From: Phoronis australis
Lineage: Eukaryota; Phoronida; Phoronidae
Length of the DNA stretch: 62,000 nt
Reading direction: 5' to 3'
Assembly: GCA_002633005.1 (NCBI GenBank)
Contig: NMRA01000117.1
Location: 424,208-486,207, forward strand
This document shows, one piece after another, positions 34,401-44,030 of the stretch. A program made the position numbers and the translations under genes. Within the stretch, counting starts at the first letter, position 1. Every line of letters starts with the position of its first letter. A model generated the notes under the pieces. The model was not told where the DNA came from and made no database searches. It saw only the letters and a list, made by a program, of their open reading frames with translations.

Positions 34401-37400
34401 TCGTGGCGTACCCCGGGCAAAATAGATTACGATAAATTAAATTTAACTTGTTAAATGCATTTATCGTCATTATTTTGACACTTGTCTCTTTATTTTGAGA
34501 CCAGTCCTTAGGGTTTATTTTGCATTACTCATCTCTATTTATAGCCTCTAGGGCCTACTTTTGTATTCATACGTTTCTCTACGCGACTCCTGATTGGTCG
34601 CCCATATTTCCTTTGTTCTGTTCAACGTGGTCTCTCATTCAGCCACCTACCTCGTCGTCTACAAGACCTACGTTCGTTCTCTTCATTTTTTCCCCACCCC
34701 CCATCCCGGGTGTCGGTTCCACTTTCTCTTTGCTCGTATACATTTCCTGTTAGGTTTTTTCAAGTTTTGTGTTCATGTTCTGTACTTTTCCTTTAAGCCC
34801 TTCAGGCAGTTCTTTTGTTTTGTTCCCTCTTGCAGGGCTATTCATTGTACACGCCGGTGGGCGTTTTGTGCATGCCCATCTTGCAGAGTCTTAGTTAGTT
34901 TTATCTATTACGTCATAATAAATGACAAATATTCCCAATCCTCCTCTTGTTTTACTCTGCAACATAGCTCGTGGCGTACCCCGGGCAAAATAGATTATGA
35001 TAAATAATATTTATTTATTTTTCGGTTTTTCATTATTAGGGCGCTCTCATTGCAAAACTGTTTTTATGTGCCCACATATTTATATGTAGACGCATTATGC
35101 CGTCATCTCCATCCGGCATCCGCTGCTCTATCTCCAAAACCCTTTGACATACGTTCATGAAATTTTGCTCATACCGTAAACGTTCGAGTTAACGCCATGG
35201 GCAGTTAAATTGGCAAATCCAAAAATTCGGGGATGGGCGGTTAACCAGACATGGGCGCTTAAACGTGAAATCAGGGGTGGGTGGTTAACGGAACATGGGC
35301 GCTTATTACGACAGACAACCGCCCTGGGCGGTTAATCTTACCTCGTGATCCCAGTCCCTACACGTAGTTGGAACGCGTAGCACTTTTCCGAGCTTTCACC
35401 ACGTCGCCAAATGACGGTAAAAATGTCATAACAGCGGATGATCCCAACAAAGGTTCTGTTGCTCTCAGATTATTTCAGTTAAATTTACAAAATTGCTGAG
35501 TAATAGCCCGTACCGTCCTGCCGTCTTGTTAGAGCTGTACCTGTAGAGCGCAGACAACTTATGCAGCGCTCCACTTGGATTGCAACTATGCTCACTGACG
35601 TGGTGACAGTGCAAAGTGCGCGCGTGTACGCTTCATGTGCTGCTTAGGTCACAGCAGAGTCACGAGTTAGTTGTCAAGTTCTGAGTTAGAGGGCAGTTTT
35701 AAATTATTTGTAATTAAAGTTTAAAAAACGAAATTCAGGTGTTTTTTTGCGTTTGGGATGTTTATGTTCAAGACTCAGTTATTCAATGACATTTTCAAGG
35801 TAAGATTCTACAGCTGTTTTATTTTGACCGCCCGGCTGAGGTTGGCAGACATAAGCCAATCATCAATCAAAAGTTACCACAAAGGCATTACTCAAAAAAG
35901 TGCTTAATATTTTAATGTTAAAAAATACTAACACTATGAATGGGATGAGTCTAATGAACCCATATAGTAGAGTCTGAGATAGAAGTAGTTCATACACAAG
36001 TACCTGCGTTGGTAAAAATAATTCGAAGACGAAGCCTGCATTATTCAGGTAACCGGCACCAGTGGTTTGTTCCAACGAGCAAAGCGTCCTTACTGAGTCG
36101 GTGTTGTTAGGAACAGGACTCGGCGCTAGGCATAACGAGCTGCAGGCCGCATTGGCCACCTGAATTTTAAAAACGCGAGCCAAGATTTTAGTCCTCTTGT
36201 ATTTAGTCTTAACATGCGACCTGAAATTTCCAATGTACAGGCCACGGCATACATGTGTGTGATAAAACGTCACAAAACAGCATTGTTAAACGATCAACTT
36301 ACCAAATTTTGTTGTGGAAAAACATTTTTATTTTACATGCAAGATTTCCAGATTATCCTTTTATATAACCTATAATATCGTACTGCGACACTGTTCGGTC
36401 CCGCTGTTTGCGCGCATTGTCCCCGCAAACAATCGCGACTTGGAAATGTCGGCAAGTAGCCTAATCAGGTTTTTTAATATGGGTCTCGTTCTTTATGGTA
36501 AACGACAGCAGCAAACAGATTCTCAAGACCTTGTTTCTGGGGTTGAGCACGCGCATATGAGTCACCTGTCAATCACATGTGCAGTCAAGGTAACTTGCAC
36601 TCCAGAGCGCGGGAACCACACCAAAGTTGCACATCAAAAGAGAACAGCGACAGCGGCTTGACTGTAGGTTTACACTGAACTTGGGCCTCCTGCTCTTTAA
36701 AAAAAAACAATGTACTCCAAAACTGCGACGCGAAGTCTCAGTTCTGATAATTCGTGGCTCGATGTTCCCTAGGCCCCAGGGGTTCACCCCCTCCCACTGC
36801 TGCCAATTGACCTATCGCAAGCTCCGCCCCCTTGCGTAATGTCGAGTAACAAACATTAAGTTTTACCCGGCAACGTGTTGTCTGTCGGGTAAAACGGCGG
36901 CTTGGAAACGAAGGTGCGTTTATAATGCTGCGTTCTAAATGGTCAGTTAAGCCGTCACTCAAAATCCAGGCGATAGGTCAATTTTCAGTCAGCCTACGTC
37001 GTAGATATTTCAAACTGGAATGGGAAGGATTTTGCTCCAGTTGAAAGTAGCCAATGAAGAAACAAAATTATTTGGGAGGCTAAAAAGGCAGGTAGAAACA
37101 ATATTCACAAAGTTAAGGGAATTCTTGAAAATCCGAGAGCTTTCCACCTAAAGCAAATTAGGATTGTTGGCAAGACCACTGTCACGTTTCGCGGGCTTTA
37201 TTTTTTTTGAATATATGTTTTATCCAGAGCACTGCAGACGGAAACTTAACGCAGCAGACGGCACCAACAAAATTGTAGTATTGAAGCTGGCGGGGTTCTT
37301 AGTTTTTGCAAAAATGGGAAGAAAATAAAGTGACAAAGCGTTCAACGTATTACATTTTGAAGCAAATCCATGACCCGGTACAATAATTTGTTACTTGTAT

Positions 37401-40400
37401 TATAATTCACATTGCCAAACCACTGTCTTCGACGCTGTCGTTGCATTCTTTATTATCATCAATTTTTATCTAAAAATGGGTAATCGTGCGTTTCCTTGTC
37501 ACTGGGCGCGTAATCATCAGTCTTCAAAAGTCGGAGATGGGCGCTTAAGCGAGAGGTGGGCACTTAACTGGAAATCTTCAAAAATCGCAGAGGGGTGGTT
37601 AGCTGAGCAGTGGGCGATTAAATCGAAAATCCACCTAAAGTAGGGGATGGGCGGTTAAGTGAACATGGGCGTTAACCCCAACGTTTACGGTATGTTCCTC
37701 TCATGGATGAGACAGCATGAGTTAACTTTCGGACATATCCGATTATCAGTGTTACCCCCTAATGATAATTTTAGTTTTTTACGCTTACCGCTATATTTTC
37801 AAAGATCCTCAAGGTATTTTCATAAAATTTGGCATATGGGCATCTATTAGTGAGATGATGCTATCGTCTTGTTTTCGGATGGATTCGACGTAGTTTTCGC
37901 CACCTAGTGGCCATTTTTTAGTCTGTTTTTTTGGCGCCAACCCTCTATCAACCAAACCGCTCTAAGGATGATTGCGGAAATTGGCATGTAGGTTTTTGCT
38001 ATGAAGAGGACAGCTGATGATGATTTTCTGACAATTTTGACTACTGTGGCGCCTCCTAGTTGCAGTTTTGTTGGCATGATCTTTACTAAATTCTGCAAGT
38101 GTATTTATATGATGTTGACAATGGAAGAGGACGACTTTCGGACGGATCTGACTACCGGTTTGCCCCCTAGTGGCAATTTAATTTTTTACGTTTACCTCTG
38201 TATCTTCAAAAGTCCTCAACGTATCCTCCCATTTTCGGATGGATTTGCGCTACCTAGTGGCCATTTTTACTGTTTTTAGTCTTTTTTGGCGTCCACCCCT
38301 CTATCAACCAATCCACTCTAAGGATGATTGTGAAAATTGTCATGCATGTTCTTACTACGAAGCTGACGATGATTTTTTGACAACTTTGACTACTATGTCG
38401 CCTCCTTGTGGCAGTTTTTTTGCGCCCATGGCTGTATCTCCTAAACTGTTTGCAGCATCTTTGCTAAGTTTAGCTAGTGTATTAATATGGTGTTGACAAT
38501 TGATGACAACAACTTTCGGACGGATCTGACTACCAGTGTTCCTCCTAGTGACAATTATTATTTTTAGGCTTACTTCTGTATCTTCATTGGTACTCAACAG
38601 ATTATCAGAAAGTTTATTTATTGGTGAGATGATGCTATCCTCTCGCTTTCGGGTGGAATTGAGGTACTTTGCGTGTCTTAGTGGCCATTTTTCCTGTTTT
38701 CGAGTCTTGTTTTTGGCGTCCATTCCTCGATCAACTAAACCATTCTGAGGATGATTTTAAAAATTGGCGTATATTTTCTCAGTGTGAGGAGGACGGTTGA
38801 CGATAACGAATTTGACTACTGTGGCGCCTCCTAGTGGTGGTTTTGTCTTGTTTTGCACCAATAGCTGCGTCTCCTAAACTCACTGCAGGATCTTTCTTAA
38901 ATTTAGTAATCGTATTTATATGAAGCTAACAACAGACAACGACGTCTTTCAGGCGGATCCAATGAACGCTGTGCCCATAGTGGCAATTTCATTTTTTCTG
39001 TTTTCCTTTGTTTCTCTGAAGTTCCTTGACAGAAATTTGGTAAATAGCTTTCTAATAAATACGGGATTGCATGTGCCCATTTTCAGATAGATTGAACGTT
39101 TTTTCTCCATCTAGTTCCTATTTTTATGAAACAAATAAACAACCCTAGAAGCACTTCGTTTGCGGTGTATTCGTATGAGCATTTCAACCCTCTATTTTGC
39201 TCTTGTAGTATTTGCAACTATTTTTCATTGTGGATTGCAAAGACCGTATTTGCCTTAATAACCGCCCAGGGCGCTTAGAAAAGTTCGTTTCAGAGGGGGC
39301 GCTTATTATAACCCAAGGCCGTTGAAACCCGGTCTCCGAAACGGGTGAAATCGGAAGCTAAGACTCATTATATTTATGCTACGTGACCTATCTGTAATCT
39401 ATGAAAGACTCTACAAAACCATGGTGCATTGCTATCAAACTTTGCTGCTAAATTATGATCATTTTACAGAAAATTGTGCTGAAATCCCAGGGCGAAAACT
39501 CGCCGACTGCCTGCCTTGCAATCGTTGATATGGCAACTTGAATGCTTGAACAAAAATACAGTTTCGACTCAAGCAAATTACCTGAAATCCTCCTTAAATT
39601 TTCCAAGTAGCGTCCCTAAGATTTTTAAGTTCCCGTGGAGTCGGGATCATGGCAGGTTTAAGTACAAATCTGTGCTATATCGTGCCATCTACATGTATGA
39701 TCAGCAACATGAGAAAAATGTGTGGATGAACACACATGTTGTCACGCGACATTTGTTTTGAAGTTGTCTGCGTTTGTGAGTAAGCGAGCGCGTACGTGTC
39801 ACCAGAGTTCATTTGCCAGAGCAGAGACCGTCTTTTGGCCAGAGCCACGCAATCTAACGAGCTAGATGTGCATTGTATCTAAAGAAATTGCACAAGCAGT
39901 AGGCTTAAACCAGAGCGTGTTTCATGTGCTAAAAACGTTCGACATTTGTCTCGGTAAGGCCCATATTAGTCGCCGAGTGGCTGGATGCGTAGCCCTATGT
40001 GACTATCTGAGAGTTATTTTTCGGTATAAAGATGTGTAAGCATTCACTGTCAGTTGTCATTTTATCGGATATTTGGCTTAAAACACCAGTTATGGTTAAT
40101 CAAACAATTCATTTTAAAAATAACGCAAACATTTTTATAGTATGAGAAACTGTCGGAAATTAGTGCCAATATTCATTTCTTGCCGATGCTATGCTACCCA
40201 TTTCATGAATGGATAGTTCCCGACTAATGCCTTTGATGACAGGTTCATGTATGTAGCACACGCTTTCTGGCCAAGTTGTTAATTAGTCTTCGATTCGCGG
40301 TTTTCACGTGTAGGCCTGCAAAGAAATTTGGATTCCTGTTGAAAGTGGAAAATATCTACAAAGCAATCCCGTAGACAAGTACACTACTTCTGTTCTGAAA

Positions 40401-41764
40401 GGCTAGAACATTGGTCCTCGCAATATCAGCAGAACTTTTGTGTTCGTTTTGAGGCATGGCGGAAGTTTGAAGTGTCTAGTCATGGCTAAATTCTGACATA
40501 ACAGCGAGGCTCGCGATCTACAAATTCTGCGCACAGTGATTTTTTTCAGGACTGTCAGATATTATTGATAAATTGAAGACGTTATTGTAGAATTTGAGAA
40601 CTGTAGGTAAGGCATTTTTTGCACTTACACGTTCTTGGACTGGGCGCTTATTTCAGCAAAGTCTGAAAACGCATGGGGGGCGCTTATAGGGGCATGGGCG
40701 GTTATTACGGCGAATAAGGTAAATGTTCTCAATCATGCACGCGTTTTACAGTCAGTCACGTGATGGAAGATGTACTTAAATTTTGTCCCTATGTAGTTAT
40801 AGTGTAACAGTCTATTCACAGTAACAGCTATGCTAACCTCCAACCCACAACACAGCTAAGGGCGACCAAACTTTCTCTTTACTAGCAACTAGCCACCAAC
40901 TTGCTAGCTGATTGGTCATGTAACAAACATTGTGTAATAACAATGCTTCCGTGTTGCACTTCCCCCCTCGAATATAACGCCATCTGGACAGAAAATGGTC
41001 TTTTGAAATGCTCGGCTTTCTAACTTGCTGGTTATTTTAAGCATCATCTCAATATACAGACAATTCTACTAAAAATGTGATAACATATTTGTCAGAATGT
41101 GGAAGGCTGGAATGATAAAAACTATAGTATTTGAAAGAACATCTCATCATGCAGTAGTTCCTATGTCACACTGAGCAGAATTTTTTCCTGATTACACTGA
41201 TTACACAATGTATATGTTGATGGAAATGATCAATGTTTTCTACTGAAATATTCTGTTGTTCACTTTTAACATTCTGTCTACCATGTACAGTTCAAGCACC
41301 TTACAAAAAACTCCCAAAACTATTTTTAAATGTTCACTGTAACCAAAGTTTGCTGTAAGCAAATAAATTGAAAACATGATAGCGAAAAGTTTTAAAGCAA
41401 TCAAACAGTAAAAACTAGGTTTTTTTGTTAAGTGGTTCCAACTATCTTTCCACCTCTTTTCACTAAATTCTTCACTAAATTCATTTACTATATCTCCAAA
41501 TCATTCCATTGTTTTTTATGAAAGACTTCGTGTTAGCTACAAATTTACTGAACTGAGTGGACGACTTCTTTTTCATCCGTTGTTGGTGCACCTGCTTATT
41601 GTTGATTTTCTTGTTAACTAGGTCACAGTAACGTTGTGGAGGTGTTGTTGTGCACCAAGGCCAATGTACAGTGCAAGATGGGAGATCTCACAGCTTTGGA
41701 CATTGCACGAGACTTTGACCATAAGGAGGTAGCCGAGTTGATTATCAAATCCACCAGTGCATGA
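25456..41764 (+). CDS. Ankyrin-repeat protein with uncharacterised N-terminal domain (4 exons)
   Basis: Exons 25456-26537, 26789-26927, 28676-28856 and 41622-41764 have GT-AG borders and join in frame to 514 residues. The ATG at 25456 has a good Kozak context (AAGATGG); the frame upstream of it begins at a splice acceptor. Residues 1-165 are Ser/Glu-rich and polar, with a basic cluster KKRKKKKV (about 100-107) that could act as a nuclear signal. Residues about 165-350 look globular and helical (SQWVCTEENFVNFAHFWLSD), and I do not recognise them. Residues 351-514 form about five ankyrin repeats (NTPLHAAANNG, TPLHLAAMHGHSNVVEVLL, TALDIARD), so a protein-binding scaffold role is inferred. Introns are 251, 1748 and 12765 bp. 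Read-through beyond 26537 to a stop at 26643 is intronic. An in-frame alternative last exon is at 32414-32508. Confidence 0.87.
27095..28165 (+). repeat. Diverged tandem monomers with GAAATTTG core, intron 2
   Basis: Loosely repeated units contain blocks such as TTGACAGATTTCCACGAAAT, GATTTTCATGAAATTTGACG and a following GGAAATGACAAGGCCTTCCC. Related blocks recur at 29300-29460, 29840-30850, 35085-35165, 37690-39125 and 45770-46160. They are non-coding, old and strongly diverged here. Confidence 0.5.
29626..29779. repeat. 21-bp minisatellite, 7 units
   Basis: Seven copies of a 21-bp unit beginning ATTGAGCAGAGAACAGCTTA start at 29626, 29647, 29668, 29689, 29710, 29731 and 29752. Units 6 and 7 each carry one substitution. 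Because 21 is a multiple of three, the minus strand reads as a repeated heptapeptide (LLNVSCS), which produces a false open frame. It lies in intron 3 of the ankyrin gene. Confidence 0.95.
29896..30130 (+). repeat. tRNA-derived SINE
   Basis: The head has an A-box-like GTGTGGCCTAGTAGGTTGAG and a B-box GGTTCAGATCC spaced as in a tRNA. CACCGCTAATCCCTTGAGTC follows and is shared with the fragment at 10893. A later block, AGGCCAGTGCACGTCTGATG, resembles TGGCCTGCACACGTCTGGTA at about 11589. The acceptor stem does not pair, so this is a retroposon and not a tRNA gene. Confidence 0.65.
32414..32508 (+). CDS. Alternative last exon of the ankyrin gene
   Basis: The acceptor TTTTTTTGCAG has a good pyrimidine tract, and the phase matches the donor at 28856. 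Joining gives AAMH-VAKLGVDVLPILQKN followed by GMHDLVTNNTRPTSDL and a stop, making a 498-residue form. It would remove the last ankyrin repeat and replace it with a 30-residue tail. The alternative, direct joining to 41622, gives a canonical ankyrin repeat. Both ends could be used. The exon could also be chance, since nothing but splice signal, phase and a plausible peptide supports it. Confidence 0.45.
32924..33135. repeat. 43-bp minisatellite, 5 units, each with a 12-bp palindrome
   Basis: Units start at 32924, 32967, 33010, 33053 and 33096. Each contains GTCAATTGAAACATGCAG and the palindrome CAGTACGTACTG (the last unit reads CAGTACGTACTA). Most unit junctions form TGAGTCA. The last unit is the most diverged. 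It is in intron 3 of the ankyrin gene, downstream of the alternative last exon. Confidence 0.95.
33643..33672. repeat. (GT)n microsatellite
   Basis: About fourteen consecutive GT dinucleotides in intron 3 of the ankyrin gene. Nothing else is notable. Confidence 0.95.
34292..35005. repeat. 146-bp direct repeats 568 bp apart (TRIM-like or tandem duplication)
   Basis: The copies at 34292-34437 and 34860-35005 are almost identical. They start GGCGTTTTGTGCATGCCCAT and end around GGGCAAAATAGATTA. The 422 bp between them is pyrimidine-rich and non-coding. Direct repeats flanking a short spacer recall a terminal-repeat retrotransposon in miniature, but I see no primer-binding site or polypurine tract, so a local duplication is equally possible. 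Confidence 0.7.
35175..37692. mobile_element. 2.5-kb element with inverted arms built of GGGCGGTTAA motifs
   Basis: The left tip TACCGTAAACGTTCGAGTTA and the right tip TAACCCCAACGTTTACGGTA are inverted copies. Each arm (about 35175-35345 and 37490-37692) holds many copies of ATGGGCGGTTAA, GGGCGCTTAA or GGGCGATTAA, spaced roughly 20-35 bases and pointing toward the interior on the left and toward the tip on the right, as printed. The interior (35346-37489) has no recognisable transposase; the longest frames there, at 35863-36273 (-) and 36314-36661 (+), have no motif. It is likely non-autonomous. A diverged arm lies at 1-186. Confidence 0.75.
36804..36981. repeat. Nested small inverted-repeat element (TTGACCTATCGC ends)
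   Basis: TTGACCTATCGC at about 36807 is exactly inverted as GCGATAGGTCAA at about 36969. Between them is a hairpin with the stem GTTTTACCCG / CGGGTAAAAC (about 36860-36895). It lies inside the larger GGGCGGTTAA element, so it is probably a later insertion. It is non-coding. Confidence 0.65.
37740..39125 (+). repeat. Higher-order array, ~350-430-bp units of three monomers (CCTAGTGGC family)
   Basis: Three monomer types alternate. One contains CCCCCTAGTGGCAATTT (about 37752, 38162, 38543, 38975). One contains CCTAGTGGCCATTTTT followed by CTATCAACCAAACCGC (about 37905, 38258, 38682). One contains GGCGCCTCCTAGT (about 38050, 38400, 38825). The order is constant, so the repeated unit is the trio. 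Open frames here are repeat read-through. It is in intron 3 of the ankyrin gene. Confidence 0.8.
39240..40730. mobile_element. Related ~1.5-kb element with AATAACCGCCC ends
   Basis: The left end has TGCCTTAATAACCGCCCAGG and GGGGGCGCTTATTAT. The right end has the inverted GGGCGCTTATA and GGGCGGTTATTACGGCGAAT. The motif is the same as in the 35175-37692 element, but TTAT replaces TTAA and the tips differ, so it is a sister family. No transposase is visible in the interior; a frame at 39516-39761 has no motif. Confidence 0.6.
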
Positions 41765-43740
41765 CCACTGAGGAGACTTGAACAGCTGGTGGTGTGTTCA
41801 CACTGACCAAAGTAGCGAGTGGTCGAGCGAGTGAAGCGTGGAGTACTAGGCACAAAAACTGGCATACGTGTGGTTAATTGTACATTCCTCTGACACAGTC
41901 TGTGATGGCATCTATTTTGGGATATGTGACCTTAAACTTGGCACTTGTTCAGGTAATGGGAGACAAACGATTTAGTTCAAGTTGAGCGCACCTCCTGCAA
42001 GTGAAATGCATTCATGTGTTTCCCAGAGAACACTAAAGATACCATATTTTTTTAACTGTTTTACAGTTGGCCACTAATGCAGTTTATGTCCTGATCAAAT
42101 GCATTTAATGGTGCTAGAGGTGTCTCCACCTAGCACTGTGGAGTTGGGAAAATTTAGTTTATAATTGGAACTTGTGTGGGTGTAATTAAAAAGCTATGAA
42201 GTCAAGTGTTTTGTTAATTGTAATTTTTTAATTATTTTACATGACAAAAAGTATTGAGACAAAATTACCCAGAATTCCCAGTCATGACGACTGCATGGAA
42301 TCCTAATTCACCGTCAGCGTAATCTTCGCTTATGAGCAAGAATGAAGTAGAATCAACAGGCTGTGGCATTCTGGGATTAGAAATATGCCACCATAATAGT
42401 TGCTAGCACTCATTTTTGCTGCTAACAGCATTAGAGGTCGTGACATAGAAATGGTACTTTGCCTGATTGCTTTTGTCTTGTAATGTATATGTCATTCAAT
42501 CTCAACTCTTTTACAGGACTAGCTGACTTGACCTTACGATCTTTTGAGCAGCTGGCCAATGACCCCTATTGTCCTTTGCCTTGCAAGTGACCATTTCTTT
42601 TTTTCTTTTGAAAAGTGTAAGGTATGTCCCTATTCATCTCAAACGTTGCCTTTTCACAAAAGTCAGCATTGAGCTTTTTAACGCCCATTGCAAAAAAATT
42701 ACATACACAACCAGATTAGAAAGCATGAGTTGTTCATCTTGTTACTAGTTATTCAGCTACTTGGAAAAAAGTCATTGATATTTGTGACCAGTTGATCACT
42801 AGGTTTGAAGAAGGATCATCAAGTTTGTGACGAGTCAACTTCTAGGTTGGAATGTTGTGAATAGCTGACTGCCAGTTTTGAAGAACATGCATCATTCTTG
42901 TGACTAGTGAAATGCCAGGGTGGAAGAAGATTCTTCAATCTCGGACCAGTTTACTTTTACAGGCCTCGACAATAACTACCGTTTGCTTGTCCGGAACAAC
43001 CAGAAATTAGGTATGGACAAGTTGAATGTCCAAGCTGTTGTCCAAATAATAGACAAGCTAAATTTTTTATTAGCTGTGCACTAAAATTAATCCCGTCTTA
43101 AATACATGCATTCCATTGTATTTTCCATGGCGTTTTTGCAATGTATAAAGCATCAGAAAGATTTCCAATGTGTGACTTACCTGTAATACTTATAGAATTA
43201 TCGTTTCTAGAAAATGGTAAAAGGAATTCACCGTGCTTCTCAATGCTGACTTCAGCACTGAGACTACGGGTGCCTAAGACATTGGCCTATATCTGGACTT
43301 AGAGTGAGGTACTAAGATTAGCTAGGCCATAGACCAGTGGGGAGCAATCAACCCTGTTGACCGGCAACTGCAATAACAATACATCAACATGATGAGTAGA
43401 GTTTTTTTTTAAAGGCAGCTTTTAGTCACACTGGATGTGATGCTGAACATTGTTATGGGTTGCACCACACCTTGTTTTCAAATTTTAAACTTTCTGAAAG
43501 TATTGTAAATCCTACAACTATTCAGCTATAAAATACAGATTTGTGTGTTCAAAGTATGTTAATGATCGTGCCAATGATACAAATTCGTAAAGAGACACCA
43601 TCAGTTAATTTTTTTTCTTTGAAGTTTTTGGACAAGCTGATTTTGAACTTGAATAACTTGAAAGAGTTGCAGGAAAAGACAAACAGTCACAAAAGTTAAC
43701 GTCGCGCCATGTTTTAGGCTGAAGAAGTCGTTGATGTTGT
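41765..43740. other. 3' flank of the ankyrin gene; no further gene
   Basis: A possible polyadenylation signal ATTAAA lies at about 42185. From about 42780 to 42960 there are diverged sequences resembling the 36-bp unit of the downstream minisatellite (GTGACCAGTTGATCACTAGG, GTGACGAGTCAACTTC). I see no coding exon. Confidence 0.45.
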
Positions 43741-44030
43741 AACCAGTTGACTATCTTACTGAGTCAGTGATGCTGGAACCAGTTGACTATCCTACTGAGT
43801 CAGTGATGCTGTAACCAGTTGACTATCCTACTGAGTCAGTGATGTTGTAACCAGTTGACTATCCTACTGAGTCAGTGATGCTGTAACCAGTTGACTATCC
43901 TACTGAGTCAGTGACGTTGTAACCAGTTGACTATCCTACCTGAGTCAGTGATGCTGTAACCAGTTGACTACCCTACTGAGTCAGTGATGTTGTAACCAGT
44001 TGACTATCCTACCTGAGTCAGTAATGTTGT
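43741..44030. repeat. 36/37-bp minisatellite, 8 units, each with TGAGTCA
   Basis: Units start at 43741, 43777, 43813, 43849, 43885, 43921, 43958 and 43994. Each begins AACCAGTTGACTATCCTACT and contains TGAGTCA, identical to the AP-1 consensus core. Units 6 and 8 carry an extra C and are 37 bp long. The array lies about 2 kb past the end of the ankyrin coding region. Confidence 0.95.
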
